Notes: generated from the sequence alone by a model not told the origin. Positions 1-8,626 are shown, counted from the first letter of the stretch. The stretch: DNA of 13,469 nt from an uncultured Clostridium sp. (GCA_900544905.1 UQXF01000089.1:1-13469); one strand, 5' to 3'. Numbers and translations are program-made.

Positions 1-37
1 AAGATCGTCGGCAGCGTCAGATGTGTATAAGAGACAG
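1..37. other. Nextera transposase adapter (sequencing artefact)
   Basis: Positions 5-37 match base for base the Illumina Nextera Read 1 adapter, that is TCGTCGGCAGCGTC followed by the 19-bp mosaic end AGATGTGTATAAGAGACAG. Positions 1-4 are also best treated as non-genomic. Genomic sequence appears to begin at about 38, only 7 bases before the recN stop codon. This is an untrimmed library adapter at a contig end. It is not a biological Tn5 end, because the Read 1 primer portion does not occur in nature. Confidence 0.97.
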
Positions 38-44
38 ATCTCAG

Positions 45-1718
45 TCAGTTAACCTTTGCCTTACCTGCCAATTCTTTCATTTCTTTTGCACTCTGCATAA
101 CCGTATCGGTAATCTCCACGCCGCCTATCAGCCTTGCAAGCTCTTTAATTTCCTGCTGGGAATCCAGCTTTGAAATATGGGTAATGGTCTTTCCATTATT
201 TACCTGTTTTTCAATCAGATAATGATGATTTGCCATGGCTGCAATCTGTGGCAGGTGGGTAATACAGATAACCTGATGGGTTTTTCCGATTCTGTGAATT
301 TTTTCTGCCACCATCTGGGCGGTTCTTCCGCTGATGCCCACATCAATTTCATCAAAAATCAATGTTTCTATCTTATCAGCATCCGCCAGACAGGATTTCA
401 TTGCCAGCATAATCCGGGAAAGTTCTCCTCCCGATGCTACCTGCCATAACGGCTTCATCTCCTCACCAACATTGGTGGAGATAATAAAATACGGATAGTC
501 TGTGCCATCTGCAGAATAATGCTCCGTCTGTTCAAACACCATGTCAAAACGGACATCCAGAAAATTCAAATCAACCAACGCTTCCGTTATATTCCCGGAG
601 AGCAGCTCCGCAATCCGTTTCCGTTCCCTGCTTAAATCCCGGCATGCCTTTTCCAGCTTTTTCTCTGTCTCTGCAAGCTTTTCCTTCAAATCCTGTAAAT
701 ACTGCTCCTGATGCAGCAGCTTATCATATTGCAGCTCCAGATTCTTTCCATATAATAATACATCCTCAATTGTCTTTCCGTATTTGGCTTTTAAATGATT
801 GACTGTATTAAGCCTCTCTTCTATCTGTATAAATTCTTCTTCCGAAAAGCTGTTATTTTCCAGATACCCTCTCACACTTCTGCCAAAATCCGATATCAGG
901 TCAGATACCGTGGCAAGCATATCCGTCATGGACTGAAGCTCCCCATCAAATTCAGAAACGGCTGTCATCTCCCGTAATGCCCGGTCCACACCGTCATATG
1001 CGGTATCCTCCGCGTAACGGTAGGCTGCTGATAAGCTTTCACTTATATTTTTGCTATTGGAGGCTTTTTTGTACAATTCCTCTAATTCGGCATCCTCCCC
1101 GGGCTTTAAGCCTGCACCTGCAATTTCGTTGCGCTCAAATTCCATTAAATCCAGCTTGCGCTTCTTTTCTTCCTCATTCATAGTATTTGCAGAAAGTTCA
1201 TTTTTTAATTGGGAATATTCTTTATAAGCCTCTGACACCTTTTGTTTGAGGGAATCCAATGTTTCATGACCGTACCGGTCCAATAATTTTAAATGGTTTC
1301 CCGGAACCAGCAGGGACTGGTGTTCATGCTGTGCGTGCAAATCCAGCAGCAATGCTGCCACCTCCCTGACCCTGGCAAGCGTTACCGTCTCTCCATTTAT
1401 CTTGCTTACACTCCTGCTGCCTATTATTTTTCTGGAAAGCACCAGCTCACCATCCGTCATTTCCGGTACAGAGAGCTCCTGAAGCCTTCGGAGAGTCTCT
1501 TCATCCTCTATGGAAAACAAAAGCTCCACCAACCCGTACTCGGCATCCTTCCGCACAAAATCCTTCGGCGCTTTTCCGCCTAATGCCAGCATAATGGAAT
1601 CGATTACAATGGATTTTCCGGCTCCTGTTTCTCCGGTCAATATATTCAGATTATCCGCAAAATTGATGTCAATTTCATCAATTAACGCCATATTCTTAAT
1701 ATGTAAATTTAATAGCAT
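45..1718 (-). CDS. recN: DNA repair protein RecN
   Basis: This is an SMC-like ATPase acting early in double-strand break repair, recruited to breaks to help RecA-dependent recombination. The 557 residues match full-length family members (about 550-575). Walker A is GETGAGKS at residues 29-36. A long charged coiled-coil stretch fills roughly residues 150-370. The ABC signature SGGE lies at 429-432, Walker B LIFDEID at 453-459, and the switch histidine in ITHLPQ is H488. The ATG is preceded by GGAGG with suitable spacing. The gene starts 14 bp after the argR stop, so it is probably co-transcribed and the last visible gene of the operon. In Bacillus, recN follows the arginine repressor gene and precedes spoIVB; anything further downstream is lost at the contig end. 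The TGA stop is only 8 bases from the adapter, but it lies in apparently genomic sequence. Confidence 0.97.
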   Translation of the reverse strand: MLLNLHIKNMALIDEIDINFADNLNILTGETGAGKSIVIDSIMLALGGKAPKDFVRKDAEYGLVELLFSIEDEETLRRLQELSVPEMTDGELVLSRKIIGSRSVSKINGETVTLARVREVAALLLDLHAQHEHQSLLVPGNHLKLLDRYGHETLDSLKQKVSEAYKEYSQLKNELSANTMNEEEKKRKLDLMEFERNEIAGAGLKPGEDAELEELYKKASNSKNISESLSAAYRYAEDTAYDGVDRALREMTAVSEFDGELQSMTDMLATVSDLISDFGRSVRGYLENNSFSEEEFIQIEERLNTVNHLKAKYGKTIEDVLLYGKNLELQYDKLLHQEQYLQDLKEKLAETEKKLEKACRDLSRERKRIAELLSGNITEALVDLNFLDVRFDMVFEQTEHYSADGTDYPYFIISTNVGEEMKPLWQVASGGELSRIMLAMKSCLADADKIETLIFDEIDVGISGRTAQMVAEKIHRIGKTHQVICITHLPQIAAMANHHYLIEKQVNNGKTITHISKLDSQQEIKELARLIGGVEITDTVMQSAKEMKELAGKAKVN

Positions 1719-1732
1719 ATTATACCTCCAAC

Positions 1733-2188
1733 TTACTCGTCAGATGCTACCTTTTTTATATCGTTGATAATTTCCCTGCAAAATTCATCGTTCCTTGTAG
1801 CACAAAAAATCGTATCATCTCCTGCGATACATCCCATAAATCCCTGAAATTTCATATTATCCAAAGCGGCTGCCACTGCCATCGCCATTCCGGATACCGT
1901 ATGGATAACTATCATGTTCCCTGCGTAGTCCATGTCCAGAATGCCTGCACTCAAAACCTGATGATATTTTGCCATAACATCCGTATCTGCACTCTGAATC
2001 AGGGTATATTTCTGCCTGCCATTTCCATCCGGTACCTTGGTAAGCTTCATCTCCCGGATATCTCTGGAGATAGTCGCCTGGGTTGTGGTAAAACCGGCTT
2101 TCGTAAGCTCTTCCAACAGGTCATCCTGGGTTTCAATATTTTTTGTTTCAATGATTTCTTTGATTTTATTCTGTCTTTTTTCTTTCAT
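1733..2188 (-). CDS. argR: Arginine repressor ArgR/AhrC
   Basis: This is an arginine-sensing transcription factor. Family members form hexamers when arginine binds, repress arginine biosynthesis and often activate catabolism. The N-terminal winged helix-turn-helix covers about residues 1-65, with the recognition-helix motif TTQATISRDIREMKL at 35-49. The C-terminal oligomerisation and arginine-binding domain covers about 75-150 and contains GCIAGDDTIF (119-128) with the paired aspartates that contact arginine. Its 151 residues are the usual family length. The ribosome binding site GAGGTG overlaps the TGA stop of nadK, which suggests translational coupling. The gene lies between nadK and recN, as expected for this conserved cluster, and no arginine genes are in the window. 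No convincing ARG-box operator was recognised upstream. Confidence 0.96.
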   Translation of the reverse strand: MKEKRQNKIKEIIETKNIETQDDLLEELTKAGFTTTQATISRDIREMKLTKVPDGNGRQKYTLIQSADTDVMAKYHQVLSAGILDMDYAGNMIVIHTVSGMAMAVAAALDNMKFQGFMGCIAGDDTIFCATRNDEFCREIINDIKKVASDE

Positions 2189-2198
2189 ATTTTACACC

Positions 2199-3056
2199 TC
2201 AGAAATGATTTGTTATCTTTTCCCGTAACACTTCATAAAAGCTTACATCAAAGAGCTTGACCATATTTGTCACAGCACCGGACTTCTTAATTACAATCCG
2301 GTCCCCGGTGGAAAGCTGGGTTCCCGGCTGGCCGTCAAAGCTTACAATCGCCTCTTCCTCCTGCGCCTTGCGCATTTTCAGCACCTCAATTACAATTTCA
2401 TCCTCACTGGAAAAAACAATGCTTTTTGAGGTAAGGGAATGGGGGGAAATAGGCGTCACAATCATAAGGCTTGTTTTGGGTGAAACAATTGGACCGCCTG
2501 CTGACAGATTATACCCGGTAGAACCGGTGGGGGTACTGACAATCAGACCATCCGCCTCATAAATATCCATTACCTTTCCATTTACGTAAACCTTAAGACC
2601 AATGACCCTTGAAAATCCGGAGCGGGATACCACAATGTCATTCAATGCCACATCCTTAAGAACAGGCGTTCCGCTTTCATTTTTGTAAACTGCGCCACTG
2701 ATGTTCATCCGCTCTTCCATCTCATAATCATCCGCCAACAGACGGTCAATAACCGGAAAAACCTGCTCCGGTTCAATTTCAGTCAAAAAACCCAGAGTTC
2801 CCAGATTCACTCCCACAATTGGAATTTCAAGCCTTCTTAAATCCCTGTTGACCTTAAGGATGGTTCCATCCCCTCCCAGCGCAATAATACAGTCAAAGGA
2901 CCCCGCATCCTCTATCTCATAGGAAATCTCTCCATTTGTATCTCCGATTACCCTTCTGCTGGTTCCGCCATGCATGGCAATATATTTTTCAATCTTTGTG
3001 GTCAAAACCAGATTCTCATCCTTTATATAATTGGTTGCAATCAAAAAATGCTTCAT
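2199..3056 (-). CDS. nadK: NAD kinase
   Basis: This enzyme phosphorylates NAD+ to NADP+ in the cytoplasm, supplying the cofactor of biosynthetic reductases. Hallmarks of the NAD/polyphosphate-ATP kinase family are clear: GGDGT at residues 61-65 with catalytic D63, NLGTLGF at 84-90, the ND pair at 139-140, and GSTGYNLSAGGP at 178-189. The 285 residues match Gram-positive NadK proteins. The ATG at 3054-3056 has an AGAGGA ribosome binding site that begins inside the TAG stop of tlyA. Presence of nadK between tlyA and argR is common in clostridial versions of this cluster. Dxs-pathway enzymes encoded nearby consume NADPH, but any functional coupling is inference. Confidence 0.97.
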   Translation of the reverse strand: MKHFLIATNYIKDENLVLTTKIEKYIAMHGGTSRRVIGDTNGEISYEIEDAGSFDCIIALGGDGTILKVNRDLRRLEIPIVGVNLGTLGFLTEIEPEQVFPVIDRLLADDYEMEERMNISGAVYKNESGTPVLKDVALNDIVVSRSGFSRVIGLKVYVNGKVMDIYEADGLIVSTPTGSTGYNLSAGGPIVSPKTSLMIVTPISPHSLTSKSIVFSSEDEIVIEVLKMRKAQEEEAIVSFDGQPGTQLSTGDRIVIKKSGAVTNMVKLFDVSFYEVLREKITNHF

Positions 3057-3068
3057 ACCATCAATCCT

Positions 3069-3869
3069 CTACTTATCCAAGGCTCCATGGGAGGCTGCCA
3101 CCACATTGTTCACATCAATGTCCGCAGGTATTCTGCCTGCATCCCTGCTTAAATGTAAAAGATACTCTATATTGCCCTCCGGGCCCTTAATCGGTGAAAA
3201 ATCCAGATTGCAGACACAGAATCCGATGGAGGAAGCATATTCCATTACCATCCGGATAACCTCTCTGTGTACATTGCTGTCCCTTACAACACCCTTTTTT
3301 CCCACCTTTTCCCTGCCTGCTTCAAACTGTGGTTTTATCAGGCATACAATTTCACCATTTTCTGTCATAAGCTCCTTCACCGGCGCTAATACCTTTGTCA
3401 GGGAAATAAAGGAGACATCAATGGACACAAATTCCGGCGGCTCCTCAATCTGCTCCGGTGTCACATAGCGGATGTTGGTCTTTTCCATACAGACTACCCG
3501 CTCGTCATTCCGCAGCTTCCAATCCAGCTGTCCGTGTCCCACATCCACCGCATATACCTTTACGGCTCCGTTTTGAAGCATACAATCTGTAAATCCTCCG
3601 GTGGAAGAGCCCACATCCATGCAGACCCTGCCCTCTAACCTTACGTCAAAGCTGTTCATGGCTTTTTCAAGCTTAAGCCCTCCGCGGCTCACATATTTAA
3701 GGGTAGAACCCTTAATCTCGATATTTACTTTATCATCAAAGGCAGAACCTGCCTTATCTTCTCTTTGTCCGTCCACAAATACAATTCCGGACATGATAAT
3801 TGCCTTTGCCTTTTCCCTGGAAGCTGCCAGCCCACGGTTTACCAGCATTACATCCAATCTTTCCTTCAT
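3069..3869 (-). CDS. tlyA: TlyA family S4-domain/FtsJ-like RNA methyltransferase
   Basis: This is a predicted rRNA 2'-O-ribose methyltransferase. Characterised TlyA proteins methylate cytidines of 16S and/or 23S rRNA; family members from Bacilli and Clostridia (YqxC type) are less studied. An S4 RNA-binding domain occupies residues 1-60, starting KERLDVMLVNRGL. An FtsJ/RrmJ-like SAM-binding domain follows, with the glycine motif DVGSSTGGFTD at 85-95. Candidate members of the K-D-K-E catalytic tetrad are a lysine in RGGLKLEK, D151, K179 and a glutamate near GPEGNIE (231-235). The 266 residues are normal for the family. GGAGG lies 6 bases before the ATG, and the gene starts 12 bp after the dxs stop. 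The hemolysin label often given to this family is historical. Confidence 0.95.
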   Translation of the reverse strand: MKERLDVMLVNRGLAASREKAKAIIMSGIVFVDGQREDKAGSAFDDKVNIEIKGSTLKYVSRGGLKLEKAMNSFDVRLEGRVCMDVGSSTGGFTDCMLQNGAVKVYAVDVGHGQLDWKLRNDERVVCMEKTNIRYVTPEQIEEPPEFVSIDVSFISLTKVLAPVKELMTENGEIVCLIKPQFEAGREKVGKKGVVRDSNVHREVIRMVMEYASSIGFCVCNLDFSPIKGPEGNIEYLLHLSRDAGRIPADIDVNNVVAASHGALDK

Positions 3870-3881
3870 ACTTTGCCTCCA

Positions 3882-5744
3882 TTACAGGTATTCCTCTACT
3901 ACACGCATTACACTCTGTGTATCAATACCAAGCATTTTCCTCAGCTCTGACACCTTTCCATGCTCCACAAACATATCCTCAATTGCAAGATTTTGAACCT
4001 TTATGTCCGTTATTCCACTGCCCATATAAAATGCAGAAACAGCCTGTCCATATCCGCCCTGGAACATATGCTCCTCTAAGGTTATAACCACCTTATGATT
4101 TGCTGCTAAATCCCTTAACAGTTCCTCATCCAAAGGCTTTACAAACCTCGCATTTACCAGGGTAATCTCTGTTCCCTTTTCCTTTAAGGCATTATATACC
4201 TCAAAAGCGGTTTCAACCATGTTTCCCACTGCAATCAGCGCCACATTTTCACCCTGAAACAAAACCTCGCTTTTACCATACACAATCGGCTCCTGCTGTT
4301 CCTTTAACCCGTAAAATGCATCCCCTTTGCTGTATTTAACCGCAATGGGACCATCGTACTCCACTGCATATTCCATGGCTCTGCTCAGCTCATAGCGGTT
4401 TTTCGGTGCCAGTACCGTCATTCCCGGAATCTGTGTAAGATACGCCGAGTCAAATATACCCTGATGGGTTGCTCCGTCCTCTCCCACCAGACCGGAACGG
4501 TCAATCGCAAATATGACATGAAGCTTCTGCAGACATACATCATGCAATATCTGGTCATAAGCCCTCTGTAAAAAGGAGGAATAGACAGCCACCACCGGAA
4601 TCATGCCCTCGCTTGCCAGACCGGCAGCAAAGGTCACCGCATGCTGCTCTGCAATTCCCACATCAAAGAATCTGCCCGGATATACGTTGGCAAATTTCTC
4701 AAGACCGGTTCCCGAGGACATGGCTGCCGTAATCGCTACAAGATTTGGAACCTCTCCTCCCATAGCCAGAAGCTTTCTTCCAAATACATCCGTATTGGTC
4801 AGCTTTTCCTTTTTCTGAAGTGCCTTTCCGGTTTTTAAATCAAAGGGGGCTACTCCATGGAAATATTTCGGATATCTCTCGGCATACCGGTATCCCTTTC
4901 CCTTAATTGTTTTCACATGAACCACCACCGGACGCTTCAGCCGGATGGCAGCCTCAAAGGTATCAACCATCTGTGATATATTATGTCCGTCAATGGGCCC
5001 GATATAGGTAATTCCCAAATCCTCGAAAAACATACCCGGCACTAATAATCCCTTTATGCTGTCCTTGCCCCGTTTTACTGCCTTGGCAAGACCTTCACCG
5101 ATTCCCGGAATGTGCAAAAGTCCTTTTTCCACTCCGGATTTCACATCATTGTAAGCCTGTCCCACACGGATTTTGTTCAGGTAGGTTGACATTCCACCTA
5201 CATTTTCATCTATGGACATATCGTTGTCATTCAGTATAATCATGCAGTTGCTTTTAAGCTGTGCCAGATTGTTAAGCGCTTCATAGGTAAGACCGCCGGT
5301 AAAAGAACCATCTCCGATAACTGCCACAATGGTACTCTTTTTGCCATTTAACTCATGCGCCTTTGCCATACCGATTGCCGCGGATATGGAGGTAGAGCTG
5401 TGTCCCGTCTCAAAAACATCTGTTTCGCTCTCCACTCTTTTCGGAAATCCACTCATTCCGCCAAACTGCCTTAAGGTATTAAACTGTTCCTGTCTGCCCG
5501 TCAATATCTTATGGGTGTAGCTTTGATGTCCTACATCCCAGATTATCTTGTCTTCCGGCAGATTAAGGACAAGATGGAGCGCCATTGTCAGCTCCACGCA
5601 GCCAAGATTGGATGCGAGATGTCCGCCGGTTTTTGAAATATGATGCAGCAGAAAGCTTCTAATCTCGTCAGCCAGAGGTTCCCAATATTCCACGTCAAAT
5701 TGCTTAATATCATTTGGTTGTTTTATTTTATTTAACAGCTCCAT
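3882..5744 (-). CDS. dxs: 1-deoxy-D-xylulose-5-phosphate synthase
   Basis: This thiamine-diphosphate enzyme condenses pyruvate with glyceraldehyde 3-phosphate to give DXP, the entry step of the MEP isoprenoid pathway. Residue numbers use the start chosen here (620 aa). The N-terminal motif GGHLASNLG is at 40-48, the ThDP/Mg motif GDGSFTGGLTYEALNN at 144-159, and GIAEQHAV with the catalytic glutamate E366 opens the transketolase pyrimidine-binding part. DRSGLVGEDGATHQG and a C-terminal transketolase domain follow. The start at 5744 is preferred because AGAGGT sits exactly 6 bases upstream. An in-frame ATG at 5759 would add five residues, but it would place that site inside the coding region and lacks its own. 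The gene is immediately downstream of ispA, linking isoprenoid supply and chain elongation. The 52-bp gap to ispA is the largest inside the nusB-recN run. Confidence 0.97.
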   Translation of the reverse strand: MELLNKIKQPNDIKQFDVEYWEPLADEIRSFLLHHISKTGGHLASNLGCVELTMALHLVLNLPEDKIIWDVGHQSYTHKILTGRQEQFNTLRQFGGMSGFPKRVESETDVFETGHSSTSISAAIGMAKAHELNGKKSTIVAVIGDGSFTGGLTYEALNNLAQLKSNCMIILNDNDMSIDENVGGMSTYLNKIRVGQAYNDVKSGVEKGLLHIPGIGEGLAKAVKRGKDSIKGLLVPGMFFEDLGITYIGPIDGHNISQMVDTFEAAIRLKRPVVVHVKTIKGKGYRYAERYPKYFHGVAPFDLKTGKALQKKEKLTNTDVFGRKLLAMGGEVPNLVAITAAMSSGTGLEKFANVYPGRFFDVGIAEQHAVTFAAGLASEGMIPVVAVYSSFLQRAYDQILHDVCLQKLHVIFAIDRSGLVGEDGATHQGIFDSAYLTQIPGMTVLAPKNRYELSRAMEYAVEYDGPIAVKYSKGDAFYGLKEQQEPIVYGKSEVLFQGENVALIAVGNMVETAFEVYNALKEKGTEITLVNARFVKPLDEELLRDLAANHKVVITLEEHMFQGGYGQAVSAFYMGSGITDIKVQNLAIEDMFVEHGKVSELRKMLGIDTQSVMRVVEEYL

Positions 5745-5750
5745 AAAAAT

Positions 5751-5756
5751 ACCTCT
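5751..5756 (-). promoter_or_regulatory. Ribosome binding site that decides the dxs start
   Basis: AGAGGT on the minus strand lies 6 bases before the ATG at 5744. It sits inside the five-codon extension that would exist if the upstream in-frame ATG at 5759 were used. This favours the shorter, 620-residue Dxs. Confidence 0.75.
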
Positions 5757-5796
5757 CATATATTAGTAAAGGTAATGTAAAATCCCCCAGCCTTTT

Positions 5797-6771
5797 CTAA
5801 TTCTTTCTATGTATTAAATATCTGACAAGCTCCACTAAAAAGTCAGAATCACCGTCAATGGATTGCAAGCTTTCAATTGCAGCCTCCGATAAACGTTCTA
5901 CCTCTTCACCGGCTTTCTCAATTCCATGAATGGTAACATAGGTCACCTTTTCATTCTTCTCATCACTGTGAATCGGCTTTCCCAGCTCTTCAAAGGTTGC
6001 CGTTTCATCCAGAATATCATCCTGTATCTGAAATGCCATCCCAATATTATACGCTACTTTCTGAATCTTTTCAATTCCCTCATCATCTGCTCCCGCCAGC
6101 ACAGCACCAATCATCATGGCAGCCTCAATCAACGCGCCTGTTTTATTTTCATAAATATAAGCCAGCTGCTCCTCATTCAATCTGGTGCCCGTCAGCTCCA
6201 CATCTGCAACCTGTCCGCCAATCATACCGTAAATGCCCGGCTTGGATGCCAGAATCTGCATAGCTTTTTCCACATTGCGTCTGTATTCCAGTTCTTTCCT
6301 GACAGCAAGATACTGTTCCTCCGTAAAAGCACAGTTATCCCCCTGCCTGCCACCGGAAAAACCAGATTCCTCATCTATAACAGAAAACGCCTTTGCCGCC
6401 GTCTCATAAGCATAATTCAGCAGACTGTCCCCGGCAAGTATTGCCATGGCCTCTCCATATACAATATGCGCTGTTTTTCTTCCCCTGCGGTAGTCATCAT
6501 TGTCCAGCGCCGGTAAATCATCATGAATCAGGGAATAGGTATGAATCATTTCCAATGCCGCCATAAAAGGCGCGATTACCCTTCCCTTTCCACCAAACAG
6601 CTCGAAAGTGCTTCCCATCAGCAGCGGACGAATCCGTTTTCCCCCTGCCGACATGGTGTAATCCATCGCCTCAACCACCGTTTTCTGAAGGGTCGGATTT
6701 TTAGGCATATACTCCCGGATGACTGCCTCAATTGTATCCACACGTTGTTTCATATTTGTTTCAAAATCCAT
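5797..6771 (-). CDS. ispA: Farnesyl diphosphate synthase (type II polyprenyl synthetase)
   Basis: This enzyme condenses dimethylallyl or geranyl diphosphate with isopentenyl diphosphate to make farnesyl (or possibly geranylgeranyl) diphosphate, feeding undecaprenyl and quinone synthesis. GGKRIRP is at residues 43-49. The first aspartate-rich motif DDLPALD is at 84-90, with the two-residue insertion and a tyrosine five positions upstream (Y79), both typical of bacterial type II FPP synthases. The motif GGQVADV is at 185-191 and the second aspartate motif DDILD at 251-255. The protein has 324 residues, about 25-30 longer than typical IspA. The extra length appears to be a hydrophilic, glycine- and acid-rich segment around residues 131-165. 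In the late loop GKPIHSD replaces the common GKPxGSD. The ribosome binding site AAGGTGG begins at the xseB stop. Product chain length cannot be proven from sequence. Confidence 0.94.
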   Translation of the reverse strand: MDFETNMKQRVDTIEAVIREYMPKNPTLQKTVVEAMDYTMSAGGKRIRPLLMGSTFELFGGKGRVIAPFMAALEMIHTYSLIHDDLPALDNDDYRRGRKTAHIVYGEAMAILAGDSLLNYAYETAAKAFSVIDEESGFSGGRQGDNCAFTEEQYLAVRKELEYRRNVEKAMQILASKPGIYGMIGGQVADVELTGTRLNEEQLAYIYENKTGALIEAAMMIGAVLAGADDEGIEKIQKVAYNIGMAFQIQDDILDETATFEELGKPIHSDEKNEKVTYVTIHGIEKAGEEVERLSEAAIESLQSIDGDSDFLVELVRYLIHRKN

Positions 6772-6786
6772 ACTACACTTCCACCT

Positions 6787-6996
6787 TTATTCCTTGTCCT
6801 CCGGCTCAAAATTTTCACCGATTACAATCATTTCCTTTTCGATTCCAGTCAGCTCTTCTTTACAGGATGCCACCAGCTTTGCACCCCTTGCATACAATTC
6901 TATTGATTCCTTTAATGGAACAGCATCGGATTCCAGCTTCACAATAATTTCTTCCAGCTCCTTAAATGCCTGTTCCAAATCAAAATTATCTGCCAT
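6787..6996 (-). CDS. xseB: Exodeoxyribonuclease VII small subunit
   Basis: This is the small subunit of exonuclease VII, which degrades single-stranded DNA processively from both ends; several XseB chains bind each XseA. From the ATG at 6996 the product is 69 residues, starting MADNFDLEQAFKELEEI, a typical XseB opening. It forms two helices with the conserved pattern FEE/LEEIV..LE......L..S..LY..G. The ATG is chosen because GGAG lies 7 bases upstream (within 7000-7007). A TTG at 7020 would add eight basic residues unlike the family. The gene overlaps the 3' end of xseA by 11 bases (6986-6996), indicating translational coupling and balanced subunit synthesis. IspA follows after 15 bases, as in many bacteria. 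Confidence 0.94.
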   Translation of the reverse strand: MADNFDLEQAFKELEEIIVKLESDAVPLKESIELYARGAKLVASCKEELTGIEKEMIVIGENFEPEDKE

Positions 6997-8209
6997 TTTC
7001 CTTCTCCATTTTCTCTTCAATCCTTGTCACAACACCTTCAATGGTTCCATCCCACACCGTCACGGAAAACATATCCTGTTCCTTTACATCCGCTACAGAC
7101 CGGATGGCATGCCCGTCCTGGCGTTCCATATATCCATAGCCTCCCACCAGCTTTGCCGTGGGACTTAAACCGTTTAATTTTGCCAGCAAAATTTCATACT
7201 GATGCCTGCGGTTTCCCATTTTCTGCAGCATCCCCTGCATCACCTTATCCTGTAAGGAATCCAGATAGATTTTCTGGTTTTCCAGCCTGACCTTCGGCGA
7301 CACACTATCAAGCTTTGCCGACAGCATGCCCATTTTGTGGTTCATCTGCTGGAGCTTTTGTCCGGCACACTTGCGCATCCGGCTTTCATACTGCCTTACC
7401 TGATAAAGGGAGGACATCACATCCGGTATCGCCAGCTCACAGGCGGCACTGGGAGTCGGAGCTCTCAAATCCGCCGCATAATCGGCAATCGTATTGTCAA
7501 TCTCATGGCCTGTACCTGATATAATCGGAGTCTTTGCATGATAAATGGCTCTTGCCACAATCTCTTCATTAAATGCCCATAAATCCTCTATGGAACCACC
7601 GCCACGGCCAATGATAATCGTATCCATTCCCATCCGGTCCAGAGTTTCAATTCCCTTTACAATAGTTTTTGCGGCTCCCTCTCCCTGTACCTGGGCAGGA
7701 TATAGATAAAGCTGCACATAAGGGTTTCTTCTTCTTGCAATATTTAAAATATCCTGTATCGCCGCACCCGTTCTGGCAGTCACAATTCCAACCTTTTTTG
7801 GAAACTGTGGTATCTCTTTTTTAAGTTCAAATTCAAAAAGACCTTCCTCATAAAGCTTCTGCTTTAACCGCTCATAGGCTTCATAGAGATTGCCCCTGCC
7901 ATCCAGCACAATCTTTTTTGCATAGAGCTGGTATCTTCCATCCCGTTCATAAACGGCGATGCTTCCTGTAATAACAACGCTCTGTCCGTTCTCCAGCATA
8001 AAATCCAGTCCTTCTGTCCGGGCAGAGCGGAACATTACACCATTTAAGGCACTGCCCGCTTCCTTCAACGTAAAATAAATATGTCCGGAGGAATGATATT
8101 TCACATTCGATACCTCACCCTTCACCTGTACATTCCGCAGCAGGTAATCATTTGCAAACATATTTTTTATATACATATTAATCTGTGATACTGAATAAAT
8201 GGCAGCCAT
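6986..8209 (-). CDS. xseA: Exodeoxyribonuclease VII large subunit
   Basis: This is the catalytic subunit of exonuclease VII, a cytoplasmic single-strand DNase used in repair and recombination. An OB-fold occupies about residues 5-100, starting IYSVSQINMYIKNMF with GEVSN and GHIYFTLK. The catalytic core includes GIVTARTGAAIQDI, IIIGRGGGSIEDLWAFNEE, and GTGHEIDNTIADYAADLRAPTPSAA. A TGHE variant replaces the more usual VGHE. The C-terminal third is a shortish coiled coil, so 407 residues is at the lower end of the family range. The ATG at 8209 is preferred over a TTG two codons upstream because AGGG lies 7 bases before it, overlapping the nusB stop codon. The gene starts 9 bases after nusB and overlaps xseB. 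In Bacillus, folD lies between nusB and xseA; it is absent here. Confidence 0.95.
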   Translation of the reverse strand: MAAIYSVSQINMYIKNMFANDYLLRNVQVKGEVSNVKYHSSGHIYFTLKEAGSALNGVMFRSARTEGLDFMLENGQSVVITGSIAVYERDGRYQLYAKKIVLDGRGNLYEAYERLKQKLYEEGLFEFELKKEIPQFPKKVGIVTARTGAAIQDILNIARRRNPYVQLYLYPAQVQGEGAAKTIVKGIETLDRMGMDTIIIGRGGGSIEDLWAFNEEIVARAIYHAKTPIISGTGHEIDNTIADYAADLRAPTPSAACELAIPDVMSSLYQVRQYESRMRKCAGQKLQQMNHKMGMLSAKLDSVSPKVRLENQKIYLDSLQDKVMQGMLQKMGNRRHQYEILLAKLNGLSPTAKLVGGYGYMERQDGHAIRSVADVKEQDMFSVTVWDGTIEGVVTRIEEKMEKENGR

Positions 8210-8218
8210 ATCCAATCC

Positions 8219-8626
8219 CTAACCTAAAGTCTTTTCTACCTTGCCAAGCACAGCATTGACAAAACCCTTTGCATCCTCGTCACAATATTTCTTACTAAGC
8301 TCTACCGCCTCGTTGATTGCCACACCGCTTGGCACATCCTCTTCAAACATCATCTCATATACTGCAATCCGCATCAGTGCAAGCTCTGCCTTGCCAATCC
8401 GGTTTAAATTCCATCCCTCACAGCATTCCTCAATCCTTGCATCAATTACATCAAGCTGCTCTATGACAGCATTTACCTTATTGCGTATATAAATCAGGTT
8501 TTCTTCACTTTTTCCCTCTAATTCCTCAAGGGAAAATTCAATCTGCTCTTCCATCTCCCTTTTCTCCGTAAAGGGTAACCGGAATAGAATCTTAAACACC
8601 TCTTCTCGTACCTGACTTCTCAACAT
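8219..8626 (-). CDS. nusB: Transcription antitermination factor NusB
   Basis: NusB binds boxA RNA together with NusE (ribosomal protein S10), preventing premature termination of rRNA operons. The 135-residue product is all-helical and of normal length. It starts MLRSQVREEVFKILFRLPF, the counterpart of the RxxAxxxLFQ opening, with phenylalanine replacing glutamine near that motif. The conserved C-terminal helices are visible in LNRIGKAELALMRIAVYEM, then VAINEAVELSKKYCDEDAKGFVNAVLGKV. The ATG is preceded by AGAGGAT at good spacing. It is the first gene of the compact run leading to recN, and it is separated from the Asp23 gene by about 190 bases rich in hairpins. Those structures probably set how much transcription enters from upstream, but this is inferred. 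Confidence 0.95.
   Translation of the reverse strand: MLRSQVREEVFKILFRLPFTEKREMEEQIEFSLEELEGKSEENLIYIRNKVNAVIEQLDVIDARIEECCEGWNLNRIGKAELALMRIAVYEMMFEEDVPSGVAINEAVELSKKYCDEDAKGFVNAVLGKVEKTLG

Noticed and set aside
19..37. Tn5 mosaic end suggesting a natural transposon
   Set aside because: It is preceded by the synthetic Read 1 primer sequence and sits at the contig edge, so it is library adapter.
5926..6516. 196-codon plus-strand reading frame opposite ispA
   Set aside because: It is antisense to a clearly conserved gene, has His/Ser/Ile-rich composition typical of shadow frames, and has no family motif.
7018..7020. TTG start giving a longer XseB
   Set aside because: The added residues are basic and unlike the family, and the ATG at 6996 has a well-spaced GGAG site.
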